Assembly (NCBI GenBank): GCA_009694045.1
Contig: SHVY01000015.1
Location: 1-59,482 of the forward strand
Origin: Alphaproteobacteria bacterium
GTDB lineage: Bacteria; Pseudomonadota; Alphaproteobacteria; SP197
Direction: 5' to 3'
DNA: 59,482 nucleotides
Position numbers and translations under genes: made by a program. Below, piece after piece: positions 1 through 8,067 of this stretch. How positions within the stretch are numbered: the stretch's first letter is position 1; every line of letters starts with the position of its first letter. The notes under the pieces are model-generated. The model saw only the letters and a program-made list of their open reading frames with translations, did no database searches and was not told the DNA's origin.

Positions 1-501
1 ATCGCAGTCCCGAACATCGGCCGCGTGAACCTGCAAACCAACGAGATGGCCCGCCGTGTCGGTGACGATGTGGCGCTTGCGGCCCTTGATCTTCTTGCCC
101 GCGTCGAACCCGCGCGGACCGCCGCTTTCCGTCGTCTTCACCGATTGGCTGTCGATCACCCCGGCGGTCGGGCTGGCCTCGCGCCCAGCCTGCTCGCGGC
201 ACTTCACGTAGAGCGCGTGATGCATGCGATCCAGCGTGCCGTCCCAGAGCCACAGGCCGAGGTAATCATGCACCGTGCTGCGCGGCGGCAGGTCCTTGGG
301 CAGATAGCGCCACTGGCAGTCGGTGCTCAGGATGTACATCACGCCGTTGACCACCGCGCGCAGATCGACCCACCGCTTGCCGCCACCGCGCTTGTCGGGC
401 GCAATGGCTGGCTCGACATGCGCCCATTCCTCGTCGGTCAGGTCGCTGGGATAGCGCAGCTTGTCGCGGTTGTAGCGCGGGCGGTTCTCGGTGGTCCACA
501 T
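1..501 (-). CDS. IS5-family transposase, partial (runs off left edge)
   Basis: Reading the minus strand from the ATG at 501 gives an open frame with no stop to the window edge (167 codons). The start reads MWTTENRPRYNRDKLRYPSD, followed by DEEWAHVEPAI, the N-terminal layout of IS5-family DDE transposases (IS427/IS1031-type), then GLWLWDGTLDRMH and GVIDSQSVKTTESGG. The D of VIDSQS is the first catalytic Asp. The remaining DDE residues lie outside the window. The element probably ends between 501 and about 615, where remains of an HNH nuclease begin on the plus strand. The long plus-strand frame covering the same bases is an antisense shadow. Confidence 0.9.
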   Translation of the reverse strand, partial: MWTTENRPRYNRDKLRYPSDLTDEEWAHVEPAIAPDKRGGGKRWVDLRAVVNGVMYILSTDCQWRYLPKDLPPRSTVHDYLGLWLWDGTLDRMHHALYVKCREQAGREASPTAGVIDSQSVKTTESGGPRGFDAGKKIKGRKRHIVTDTAGHLVGLQVHAADVRDCD

Positions 502-612
502 CGGCCACCTCGCAAAACGACGGGTGCCATGCACGGAATCACAATCGCCCCCGCCACTTCAAGCCCCCGCTCCGTTCAACCGACTCAGCCGACTCACGAA
601 GTCTCCGGACGG

Positions 613-765
613 ACACTAAGTGATATGGGTGAAGGAGAGTGGTCGCGCCTAGCGGACCTCATTTCTGTCTGCTCAAATTGCCACCGCATGCTCCACCGAC
701 GCTACCCAACTCTGACCTGGCAGCAACTGCGTGAAATTCTCCTTCCCCCTTCCGGGTCGTATTAG
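613..765 (+). pseudogene. HNH endonuclease, C-terminal remnant
   Basis: The last 50 codons before the TAG at 763 read like the end of an HNH nuclease: SRLADLISVCSNCHRMLHRR, followed by YPTLTWQQLREIL. The paired CxxC (CSNC) and the HRMLH segment are typical of the zinc/His end of bacterial HNH proteins. Nothing resembling the upstream HNH core (the first His pair) precedes it; instead the sequence runs into the IS5-family element. The simplest reading is a nuclease gene cut by IS insertion, but the exact IS end and any target duplication could not be fixed. Confidence 0.6.
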
Positions 766-805
766 CATGAAGCCGTCTGTATACGACGGCGACGGGAGGC
801 GCGCG

Positions 806-1606
806 ATGGATCTGGCCCGGCGGTTCGCGGCGGAAGGCTTCGCCTTTCCCTTCCGAGCCTACGCTCCAGATGCGATCGTGCCGTTGCGCGATCGCTTCGT
901 GCGCGAGCTCCTGCCGCTGTGGCGCGATCCCACCCAGGAGACCGACTACACCTTCCAGACCCACCTTCTGTTCCCCTGGCTCGACGACGTGGTGCGGCAT
1001 CCCGTTGTGCTCGACGTGGTCGAACGGCTGCTCGGGCCGGACCTGCTGCTGTGGAACAGCGGCTTCATCGTCAAGCCGGCCGGCGATCCCTACTTCGCCT
1101 CGTGGCACCAGGACCTGACCTACTGGGGCCTGGAGCCGGCCGAGGTGGTGACCGCATGGCTCGCCTTCACATCCAGCCATCGCGGCAATGGCTGCGTCCG
1201 CTGCGTGCCCGGCTCCCACACTCTGGGCATCCTGCCGGTGCGCGAAATCCCGGCGAAGGACAACATGCTCTCCCGCGGCCAAGTGGTGGAGCTGGCCGAC
1301 CCTGATGGGCGCGCCGTCGACGTGGTGTTGGCCCCCGGCGAGTTCTCGCTCCACCACGTGCTGATGGTGCACGGCTCCGAGGGCAACCAAAGCGGCGCCG
1401 ACCGCATCGGCATGACCATGACCTACATCCGCCCCGACGTGCGGAGCCGCAAGGGTCCGGACATGGCGAGCCTGGTCAGGGGCCGCGACCGCTTCGGCCA
1501 CTTCACCCTGGCACCGCCGCCCAGGGCCGACCTCGACCCCGCGGCGATCGCCACCCACCGCGAGGCGGCGCGGCTGCGCATGGCCGTGATCCACGGCCAG
1601 GGGTAG
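806..1606 (+). CDS. Phytanoyl-CoA dioxygenase (PhyH) family protein
   Basis: Fe(II)/2-oxoglutarate-dependent oxygenase of the PhyH family; the substrate cannot be read from sequence. The metal-binding HxD is in SWHQDLTYWG (His101, Asp103), the distal His is in VHGSEGNQS (about His189), and Arg200 (RIGMTM) fits the 2-oxoglutarate-binding Arg. I chose the ATG at 806 because a GGGAGG sequence lies 6 bases upstream and the protein then begins at the conserved helix MDLARRFAAEGF. An in-frame ATG at 767 is possible. The length, 266 aa, is normal. An amidase remnant starts 3 bases after the stop, so the two were probably once an operon. A second, truncated PhyH relative lies at 3875-4213. Confidence 0.88.
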   Translation: MDLARRFAAEGFAFPFRAYAPDAIVPLRDRFVRELLPLWRDPTQETDYTFQTHLLFPWLDDVVRHPVVLDVVERLLGPDLLLWNSGFIVKPAGDPYFASWHQDLTYWGLEPAEVVTAWLAFTSSHRGNGCVRCVPGSHTLGILPVREIPAKDNMLSRGQVVELADPDGRAVDVVLAPGEFSLHHVLMVHGSEGNQSGADRIGMTMTYIRPDVRSRKGPDMASLVRGRDRFGHFTLAPPPRADLDPAAIATHREAARLRMAVIHGQG

Positions 1607-1609
1607 GGC

Positions 1610-1850
1610 GTGGCCGACCTCGACCTCTGCTTCACCCCGGCGTGGGAGTTGGCGCGCCGGATCCGGGAGAGGGGCATCTCGCCCGTCGAGGTGGTGGCAA
1701 TGCGCTCGCCCGCCTCGGCGACGTGAATCCGCGCCTCAACGCCGTTTGCACCGTCTTCGCCAGCCGCGCCCTGATGGACGCCCGCGCCGCTGAGCGCGCC
1801 GTGATGCGGGGCGATGCCCTGGGCCCGCTGCACGGCGTGCCGATCCCATC
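1610..1850 (+). pseudogene. Amidase signature family, truncated and frameshifted N-terminus
   Basis: A GTG at 1610 opens a frame VADLDLCFTPAWELARRI then ERGISPVEVV, which aligns with the start of the intact amidase at 6320-7735. About 1700 the frame slips by one missing base; the next frame carries NALARLGDVNPRLNAV and MRGDALGPLHGVPI. Homology stops at about 1850, just before the catalytic Lys segment (AIKD in the intact copy). There is therefore one single-base deletion plus a 3-prime truncation removing about 400 residues, including the Ser-Ser-Lys triad. It is not functional. Confidence 0.75.
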
Positions 1851-2234
1851 GGTGGAGCGGTACCCTCCACGAAAGGAGGGATTTGGCAGTTCGGAATGCT
1901 TGAGCCCCAGCAGAGGAGCGGTCGTCACCACAGGGATGTCACCTATACCACTGAACCGAGATACTGTGGCTGATCGCCGAACTCAGGCCGCAGCCTCCTC
2001 CAGCACCGGCGTGAACAGGCCGGCGGCATGAGTTCCAGCGAGAACCAAGGGAGAGGTGTGTCTTGGCGGGGGCAATATCGGAGCTTCCGGCACGCGCCGT
2101 GCCAATTTTTCCGGTCTCGGGGACATCCGGCCGCTCACGGCGAGGTTCAGGTTGCCAGTGCGCCTCCCTGGAGTTAACCTTAGAGCCCATCCGGATGGTT
2201 TGGGTTGTGGTGCGCTCACGGGAAAGGACGACGC
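1851..2234. other. Intergenic stretch with no recognisable gene
   Basis: The 384 bases between the amidase break and the next gene contain no convincing coding frame. A short inverted repeat (GTGGAG, 6-base loop, CTCCAC) lies at about 1853-1871, right at the truncation point, and could mark a recombination end or terminator. On the minus strand a short frame ending at 1983 (AGLFTPVLEEAAA) may be the tail of a lost gene, but it is too short to assign. A GGAAAGGA ribosome-binding site at 2221-2228 serves the next gene. Confidence 0.5.
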
Positions 2235-3809
2235 ATGGGTATCTTCGGGTTTGATCGCCGACGGTTCGTGCAGGCGGGCGGCGGTGCTGCTGGGGCAGCG
2301 GTGTTGTTGTCGCGGGCAAGGGCGCTCAGGGCCCAGGACCGCAAGGTCGTGCGAATTCGCGCGAAGACCGACATCCGTTCGCTCGATACGGTGACAAATT
2401 TCTCGATCGCCGATTTCGACGTCCGTCAGGCGGTGCTTAACAACCTCATCCTCTTTAAGCCGGGATCCCAGTGGACGTGGCGCATCGACGCCGCCGAGGA
2501 GATCAAGCAGGTCGATCCGACCCATACCGCCTTCCGCTTGCGGCCCGGCATCCAATGGACCAACGGCTACGGCGAGATGACGGCGGAGGACGTGCAGTAC
2601 TCCTTCATGCGCCTCGCCAACCCGGAGTTGAAGGCGACCGACGGGGCTGAATTCGCCGCGTTCCAGGAGGTCCAGATCACGGATTCCTACTCCGGCGTCA
2701 TCGTAACCAAGGAGCCAGTGGCGAACCTGTGGACCAACACACTGCCCCGGGGCATGGGCTGCATCGTCTGCAAGAAAGCGTGGGAGGAGCGGGGCGGCTG
2801 GCTCAAGTCCCTCGACAACGATATTCCCTGTTCCAGCGGTCCCTACAAGCTGAAGGAGTGGATCCCGCAGCAGCGTGTGGTGCTCGAGCGCAACGACCTG
2901 TGGAGTGGCCCGCCGGTCTACTTCGACGAGGTCCAGTACATCCTGATCGAGGACGACAACACGGCCGAGATAGCCTACCTCGCCGGCGAACTCGACATCG
3001 CCTGGGTTTCGACCGAGGCTGCCGTCGAACTGCAGGCCACTCCCCCGGCCGACACCGACGTAATCGTGCGATCCACCACCGGGTTTATCTGGCTCGGCAT
3101 CAACGTGGATCACACCCCCTACGGCGACCTCAAGGTGCGCGAGGCGGTGCGCAAGGTGCTCGACGTCCAACAGGTCATTGATGGCGCCTACGGCGGCCTC
3201 AGCCCGAAGTCCACGGGCGTCATCGCTCCCGGCATGCTGGGCGAACTGAAGATGGACCTGCCGCCACGGGACGTGGAGGGCGCCCGCGCCCTGCTCGCCG
3301 AGGCCGGCCTCGCGGACGGGTTCAAAACGACGATCACGTGCTTGAACAACACGGCCGATGAGACCGCCTCGCAAATCATCCAGGCGAACCTCGCCGAGAT
3401 CGGCATCCAGGCCGAGATCAAGCCCTACGAGGGCGGTACCTATTGGAACCTGGGCCTCGAGTCCGCCGGCGAGGATTGGAAGAACCTGGAGCTCATCTAC
3501 CAGGACTGGACGTCCGGGTCCGACCCGCGGCGCTCGACCCAGTTCTTCACCTGCGAGGAAGTGGGCAACTGGAACTGGCAGCGCTGGTGCGACGAGGAGT
3601 ACAGCAAGCTCGACAAAGAGGGCGGTTCCGAAACCGACCTCGACAAGCGCGCCACGATCTACACGCGCATGATGGACGTGATGTGGGCGAGTGCCGCGTT
3701 CCTCAGTATCACCCATCCTGTGCGGGTGACGGCCGTGCGCAGCAACATCGAACCCAACATGCTGCCCAACGGCTACATCTACGCCCGCGACCTAACCGCC
3801 AAGGCCTAG
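2235..3809 (+). CDS. ABC transporter substrate-binding protein, family 5 (peptide/nickel/opine type)
   Basis: This is a periplasmic solute-binding protein of the SBP_bac_5 class, 524 aa from the ATG at 2235 (GGAAAGGA six bases upstream). The N-terminus has a twin-arginine-like export signal, DRRRFVQAGGGAAGAAVLL, ending near the AQD cleavage region. Family features include FRLRPGIQWTNG, MTAEDVQYSF, SSGPYKLKEW, VREAVRKVLD and the late DPRRSTQFF segment. These proteins deliver peptides or similar solutes to a two-permease, two-ATPase transporter, none of which is adjacent. It is therefore an orphan here, and its ligand is unknown. A palindromic repeat follows the stop. Confidence 0.9.
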   Translation: MGIFGFDRRRFVQAGGGAAGAAVLLSRARALRAQDRKVVRIRAKTDIRSLDTVTNFSIADFDVRQAVLNNLILFKPGSQWTWRIDAAEEIKQVDPTHTAFRLRPGIQWTNGYGEMTAEDVQYSFMRLANPELKATDGAEFAAFQEVQITDSYSGVIVTKEPVANLWTNTLPRGMGCIVCKKAWEERGGWLKSLDNDIPCSSGPYKLKEWIPQQRVVLERNDLWSGPPVYFDEVQYILIEDDNTAEIAYLAGELDIAWVSTEAAVELQATPPADTDVIVRSTTGFIWLGINVDHTPYGDLKVREAVRKVLDVQQVIDGAYGGLSPKSTGVIAPGMLGELKMDLPPRDVEGARALLAEAGLADGFKTTITCLNNTADETASQIIQANLAEIGIQAEIKPYEGGTYWNLGLESAGEDWKNLELIYQDWTSGSDPRRSTQFFTCEEVGNWNWQRWCDEEYSKLDKEGGSETDLDKRATIYTRMMDVMWASAAFLSITHPVRVTAVRSNIEPNMLPNGYIYARDLTAKA

Positions 3810-3828
3810 TCGCCGATCTCCCCCTCTG

Positions 3829-3860
3829 CCCCAACCCTCCCCTCGCGGGAAGGGTTGGGG
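3829..3860. repeat. Palindromic intergenic repeat, terminator-like
   Basis: The inverted repeat CCCCAACCCT / AGGGTTGGGG surrounds a CCCTCGCGGG core. It lies between two convergent units (the binding protein on plus, the PhyH remnant on minus) and can form a hairpin on either strand. It belongs to the same family as the repeats near 6274, 11110, 27845 and 42374. Confidence 0.7.
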
Positions 3861-3874
3861 GTACCCTCTGCCAC

Positions 3875-4213
3875 TCAGCTCCCGGCCGCCTTGCGGGTGA
3901 AGTCAAGCTTCTGCCGGTCCGCCTCGCGTTGGAATGCCAACACCGCGGGATCGAAGTCACCGGCATAGGCAGGCTCCGGCGGGAAGTGGCCATAGCGATC
4001 CACACCGCGGACCAGGGTCGCCGTTTCTCCCGCCGCCTTGGTCTGGCACATGTGCGGCGCCACGTAGTTGAGGGCAAGGCCGATGCGGTGGTCATCCGAG
4101 CTGTTGGCGTCCGAGGCGTGTACCAGCCAGCCGTGGTGCAGCGACGATTGGCCCGGCTCCAGCACCACCTGCCGCGCTCGACTCGGGTCCACGTCTTCGA
4201 CCTCCTGACCCAG
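3875..4213 (-). pseudogene. PhyH dioxygenase, C-terminal fragment
   Basis: The minus-strand frame ending at 3875 carries the second half of a PhyH protein: QVVLEPGQSSLHHGWLVHAS aligns with DVVLAPGEFSLHHVLMVHGS of the intact protein at 806-1606, then HRIGLALNYVAPHM and DRYGHFPPEP. The distal His and the 2-oxoglutarate Arg are present. The N-terminal half with the HxD pair is missing. Upstream the frame passes directly into an unrelated nuclease-like N-terminus (4214-4392), so this is one side of a deletion junction and cannot encode a working oxygenase. Confidence 0.8.
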
Positions 4214-4392
4214 CGGCAGGAGTTCCCCGATCGCCGCGGCCTGATCGACCTCGCCGCTGCGCGTCCAGTGGGCCTCGACCTCCTGCAGCGCGATCACGTC
4301 GGCACCAGCGACGGCGCACGGGCCGCGCGGGCGAGGTCGAGCCTACGGTCCTTCCCGAGGCCCCACTGGATGTTGTAGATGACGACCCGCAC
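4214..4392 (-). pseudogene. Endonuclease/exonuclease/phosphatase (EEP) family, N-terminal fragment
   Basis: From GTG 4392 the minus strand reads VRVVIYNIQWGLGKDRR, the first strand of EEP-fold enzymes (Asn of YNIQ). After a one-base slip near 4310 it continues VAGADVIALQEVEAHWTRSG, where the Glu of ALQEVE is the metal ligand. Homology ends at about 4214 (ELLP), where PhyH sequence begins. The fragment starts 7 bases after the stop of the binding protein at 4399. It is a broken N-terminal piece joined to the PhyH tail. Confidence 0.7.
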
Positions 4393-4398
4393 GAAATC

Positions 4399-5559
4399 TT
4401 AGTACCCGCCCTTGAGCTCTTCCCATTGGGCGGCGAGGACTTCGGGCTCGTTCATGGTCTGGACGAACACGGAGTTCGCGAGGAACGCCTCGATGTCCTT
4501 GGCCTGGCCGATCGAGCGGAGGAAGACATCGTCGAACGAATCGTAGGACTTGCGGTTCACGTGTCCGTAGTACCAGTTGCCGATCTCGAACGCTCCGGCT
4601 TCGGGCGAGATCATCGAATCGATGAGATCGTGGCACTTGTCGTACATCCCGTCCGCGATCGCGGCCGGGTGAATGCACAGGCCGCAGTGCCAGGTCATGG
4701 CACCCTCCTTGGGCGTGGACCAGGTCCACTGGAAGCCCGACTCGTCCGCGACCGCCGCGAGCTCCGCCAGCAGGCCGTTGGTGCCGGTGGCGATGATGAG
4801 CTCGCCCGACGCCAGCGCCTGGCCGAGCTGGGTGGTATCGGCCGTGAACATCCGGTCCAGCGGAATCTGCTTGCGCAGGAGCGCCGCGCACTCCTCGCGC
4901 TGCTCCGGGGTCAGCGACCAGGGCTCAAAGCCGAGCACCAGGGCGGCGATGGCGAAGGCCTCGTAGGAATAGTCGGAGATGGTGACCCGGCCGGCGTATT
5001 TCTCGTCCCACAGGACGGCCCAGGTCTGGTTCGCCGGATCGGCGTATTCGGGCGCCAGATCGGTGCGGATGAACATCGAGGTCTGGCCCCAGTCCTCGGG
5101 CACGTAAAGACGCTTGCCGTCGACCACGGAATGGGGCGCGTCCTTGAACACGTCGAAGATGTCCGGCCAGTTCGACAACTTGTTCGTGTCGATCGGCGCG
5201 AGCACGCCGCCGTCGTTCCAGAGCTTCAGCGAGACGCCGCACGGATAGGTGACGTGCGGGGCGAAGCCGCTGCGCATCTTGCTGAACGCCTCGTCCTCGT
5301 CGCCGAAGAAGGAGTATTGCGGCTGCTCGCCGTACTTGGCGGTGTAGTGGACTACGAACTCCGGGCTGTCGTACCCGGCCCAGGTAAAGAACAGGGGCTG
5401 ATCCTCGGGCGCCGCGGCGGCTTGGCCGGCAAGCGCGGGCGTGAATGCCATGCCGACGCCGAACGACGCCAACACCCGGTGCGCCTGGCGGCGCGAGAAC
5501 TTGCCGGCGCGGATGCGATCCTCGAACTGCCAGACGGACATCAGCGGTTTCGTGATCAT
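4399..5559 (-). CDS. PotD-like ABC transporter substrate-binding protein (solitary)
   Basis: Periplasmic binding protein of the spermidine/putrescine type, 386 aa. ATG 5559 is preceded by GGGAGG. The N-terminal RRQAHRVLASFGVGMAFTP looks like a twin-arginine-type export signal, followed by AAAAPEDQ. The mature domain begins LFFTWAGYDSPEF. Other marks are EDWGQTSMFIRTDL, LWDEKYAGRVTI, LASGELIIATGTN and PKEGAMTWHCGLC. The same blocks (FTW.GY..PE, PKEG..W.CG) occur in the proteins at 28628-29731 and 30558-31661, so these three form one subfamily. No permease or ATPase lies alongside. Whether it binds polyamines is inference from the fold family. Confidence 0.88.
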   Translation of the reverse strand: MITKPLMSVWQFEDRIRAGKFSRRQAHRVLASFGVGMAFTPALAGQAAAAPEDQPLFFTWAGYDSPEFVVHYTAKYGEQPQYSFFGDEDEAFSKMRSGFAPHVTYPCGVSLKLWNDGGVLAPIDTNKLSNWPDIFDVFKDAPHSVVDGKRLYVPEDWGQTSMFIRTDLAPEYADPANQTWAVLWDEKYAGRVTISDYSYEAFAIAALVLGFEPWSLTPEQREECAALLRKQIPLDRMFTADTTQLGQALASGELIIATGTNGLLAELAAVADESGFQWTWSTPKEGAMTWHCGLCIHPAAIADGMYDKCHDLIDSMISPEAGAFEIGNWYYGHVNRKSYDSFDDVFLRSIGQAKDIEAFLANSVFVQTMNEPEVLAAQWEELKGGY

Positions 5560-5718
5560 GGTGGCCTCCCGTGGTTGCCGTTGCGGGTAAGAATGCCACT
5601 CAATGTCGAGGGGCGACAAGCCGCGAGGCCGTGCATGGGGTTGGCACGTGCGTGGTCCGGGTCGATGACCCCCCTTGGTTCGGTGCCCGAGATGGGTCGG
5701 ATCAAGGGAGGAAAAACC

Positions 5719-6261
5719 GTGCCGGCTCGAGGGGATGGACCCGTGATCGTCCTGGAGACCGAGAGACTGCTCCTTCGCCGGCTGCTGCCCGGCGACCTCG
5801 ATGATCGGGCCGCGCTGTATGGCGATCCGGACATTCGCCGACATTTCCCAGAAGGCACGCTGACGGTCGCGGAGACGAAGGAGGAGCTGACGTGGTTCCT
5901 TGACGGTCACCCCGAAGACGGCCGGCTGGACCTGTGGGCGACGATCCACAAGGAGTCCCGGCGGTTCATCGGGCGCTGCGGGCTGCTTCCCTGGATCATC
6001 GACGGGGTCCCGGAGGTCGAGATCGCCTATCTGCTGGCGAAATCGCATTGGCGTCGGGGGCTCGGGGCGGAGGTCGCCCGGGCCTTGGTCCGCCATGGCT
6101 TCGACCGGCTGAGCCTCACCCGCCTGATCGCCTTGATCGACCCCGAGAATGGAGCTTCGATCCGCACCGCCGAGCGGGGCGGGCTCGCCTTCGAGCGGGA
6201 GGTCGATGTGGACGGGGTTCGGGCCTCGCTTTATGCGATCGCGGCCATGGCGTCGGAGTAA
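5719..6261 (+). CDS. GNAT-family N-acetyltransferase (RimJ/RimL-like)
   Basis: Acetyl-CoA-dependent N-acetyltransferase of about 180 aa. The fold starts at LETERLLLRRLLPGDLDD, continues with FIGRCGLLPWI, VEIAYLLAKSHWRRGLGAEV (the acetyl-CoA pyrophosphate loop region) and ends with LIALIDPENGASIR and the Y near the C-terminus. A clear AAGGGAGG lies 7 bases before the GTG at 5719, so I prefer that start to the upstream ATG at 5692. It is transcribed divergently from the binding protein at 4399-5559. The acceptor is unknown. Confidence 0.85.
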   Translation: MPARGDGPVIVLETERLLLRRLLPGDLDDRAALYGDPDIRRHFPEGTLTVAETKEELTWFLDGHPEDGRLDLWATIHKESRRFIGRCGLLPWIIDGVPEVEIAYLLAKSHWRRGLGAEVARALVRHGFDRLSLTRLIALIDPENGASIRTAERGGLAFEREVDVDGVRASLYAIAAMASE

Positions 6262-6273
6262 CCCCTCTCCCTT

Positions 6274-6294
6274 CCCCTCCCGCAAGGGGAGGGG
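6274..6294. repeat. Palindromic intergenic repeat between convergent genes
   Basis: CCCCTCCC-GCAA-GGGGAGGGG hairpin between the stops of the GNAT (6261, plus) and the amidase (6320, minus). It is followed by AACGGAACGTGCTCTAG, a flank that recurs in variant or inverted form beside the copy near 42374-42521. Probably works as a bidirectional terminator. Confidence 0.65.
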
Positions 6295-6319
6295 CGGGTC
6301 AACATGAACGGAACGTGCT

Positions 6320-7735
6320 CTAGCTCAACGCCGGCCGGCGGCCAGACCAGGGGCGGGCGGATTCGAGGGCCTTGCCGATCGTCAACGCACCGAGATCGTC
6401 GTGGCGGCGGGCGACGATTTGCAGGCCGACGGGGAGGCCGGAATGGGTGAAGCCGGCGGGGACCGAGAGCGCGGGGCATTGCGGCACGTTGTTGAAGAGC
6501 TCGGTCATGTCCAGGCCGCGGAGCTTGCCGTTGGCGTCGAGATCGCCGAACGAGGCGTCGTAGAGGTCGTTCGCCGGCGCCGGTTGCGCGACGGTCGGGC
6601 AGAGCAGCGCGTCGCAGCGCGCGAACACTTTCGCGAGCGCAGACCATTGCCGCGTCCGCACGATCTCGACGCGCTTGTAATCGACCGCCGAGATGGTCCG
6701 ACCGCCCTCGATCAGGGCGACGACGGCGGGGTCCATCTTGCCTCGCCACTCCTCCAGCAGGTGGCCGAAGTAGGCGGCCATGAACACCTTCCACAGCACG
6801 TACCAGCCATCCAGCATGTCGCGGGTCCACCCCAAGTCCACCTCCTCGACGATCGCGCCCCGGGAGCGGAGTGCGTCGGCGGCGGCCCGCACCAGGGCCT
6901 CGACCTCGGGGTCGACGGCGTAGATGCCGAGATCGACGTCGAGGGCGAGGCGCTTCCCGGCGATGTCGCCGGGAATGATCGCCGGGATCTTCGGGCCGGC
7001 GGGGAGCGACTGGATGTCCGCGTCGGACGGGCCGGCGGCGGCGGCGAGGAAGGCCGCAGCATCGTCGATGGTGCGCGCGAGCGGGCCGAAGTGGGAGATG
7101 CCGTCGAACACCGAGGGCAGGATGTCCATGGGGATGCGCCCGAGGCTCGGCTTCAAGCCGACCAGACCGCAGAACGCGGCTGGGCTACGGACAGAGCCGC
7201 CCATGTCGGTGCCCTCGGCCAGGGCGACGCAGCCCGAGGCCACCGCCGCCGCCGACCCACCGGAGGAACCGCCGGGCGAGCGGGCGAGGTCCCAGGGGTT
7301 ACGGGTCGTGCCCCACAGCGGACTGCGGGTGAAGCTGGAATAGGCGAATTCGGGCGTCATGGTCTTGCCGACCATGATGGCGCCGGCCGCTTGCAGCCGC
7401 TCGACGATCACGGCGGAGTACGCCGGCACCCAGTGTTCGTGGGTGAAGGAGCCGAGCGTCGTGCGCTTGCCCTTGGTGGGCGTCAGGTCCTTGATGGCCA
7501 AGGGCAGGCCGTGCAGCGGACCCAGGGGATCGCCCCGCATCACCGCGGCCTCGGCTTCCCGGGCCTTGGCGAGCGCCTCGTCGGCAAGCACGAAGCAGAA
7601 GCAGTTGAGCTTGCCGTTGACCTCCTCGATGCGGTCCAGCGCGTTCTTGACGACGACGACGGGGGACAGCTCCTTGGCCGCGATCCGCCGGGCGATCTCG
7701 GTCCCGGGCATGTAGGCGAGGTCGAGGTCGCTCAT
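6320..7735 (-). CDS. Amidase signature family hydrolase
   Basis: Hydrolyses an amide bond; the substrate is not predictable from sequence. The 471-aa protein has the full amidase signature: catalytic Lys82 in PLAIKD, SPGGSSGGSAAAVASG (cis-Ser157) and the nucleophile Ser181 in GTDMGGSVRSPAAFCGLVG. The ATG at 7735 overlaps the stop of the upstream cupin (ATGA), which supports that start and translational coupling. The order aldolase II-like, cupin, amidase suggests a catabolic operon for a small amide or lactam-derived compound. A truncated relative lies at 1610-1850. Confidence 0.9.
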   Translation of the reverse strand: MSDLDLAYMPGTEIARRIAAKELSPVVVVKNALDRIEEVNGKLNCFCFVLADEALAKAREAEAAVMRGDPLGPLHGLPLAIKDLTPTKGKRTTLGSFTHEHWVPAYSAVIVERLQAAGAIMVGKTMTPEFAYSSFTRSPLWGTTRNPWDLARSPGGSSGGSAAAVASGCVALAEGTDMGGSVRSPAAFCGLVGLKPSLGRIPMDILPSVFDGISHFGPLARTIDDAAAFLAAAAGPSDADIQSLPAGPKIPAIIPGDIAGKRLALDVDLGIYAVDPEVEALVRAAADALRSRGAIVEEVDLGWTRDMLDGWYVLWKVFMAAYFGHLLEEWRGKMDPAVVALIEGGRTISAVDYKRVEIVRTRQWSALAKVFARCDALLCPTVAQPAPANDLYDASFGDLDANGKLRGLDMTELFNNVPQCPALSVPAGFTHSGLPVGLQIVARRHDDLGALTIGKALESARPWSGRRPALS

Positions 7736-8067
7736 CGCTTGGACCAATCGAAGCCGACGAGCATGCAGCCCGTCACGGTGCGGGAGTTGTGGCGGCTACC
7801 GGGGCGGTAGGACACGAAGTCCCCGGACTTCAGCACCGTGCCGTCGCTCTCGATCACCTCGCCTTCCAGGATCAGGAAATCCTCGAAGCCCTTGTGCTGG
7901 TGCGGGATGGTGACGGCGCCCGCGTCCATGCGCATGAGATACACGCCTTCGCCGCGCGCCTTGTCGTAGGACAGGGCGACATAGGCCATCTCCGGCTGGA
8001 TGGGCCCCTCCATGTCGTAGACTTGGGTAGGCGCGGTGGCGAGCGGAACGATGCGGCGGCCGGTCAT
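7732..8067 (-). CDS. Cupin-domain protein
   Basis: Small single-domain cupin, 111 aa, with the two conserved motifs visible: IPHQHKGFEDFLILEGEV (metal-binding His pair and Glu) and SGDFVSYRPGSRHNSRT (third His). Single cupins of this type bind a metal and act as dioxygenases, isomerases or sensors. The gene overlaps both neighbours by ATGA junctions (8064-8067 and 7732-7735), so it belongs tightly to the aldolase-cupin-amidase unit and may act on the same compound. A specific reaction cannot be given. Confidence 0.85.
   Translation of the reverse strand: MTGRRIVPLATAPTQVYDMEGPIQPEMAYVALSYDKARGEGVYLMRMDAGAVTIPHQHKGFEDFLILEGEVIESDGTVLKSGDFVSYRPGSRHNSRTVTGCMLVGFDWSKR

Noticed and set aside
25..765. 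Long plus-strand frame over the IS5-family transposase
   Set aside because: It is antisense to a clearly recognisable transposase; only its last ~50 codons (HNH remnant) look like protein.
4426..5691. Plus-strand N-terminal extension of the GNAT gene
   Set aside because: It runs antisense to the PotD-like gene; GNAT homology begins only after 5719, which has its own ribosome-binding site.
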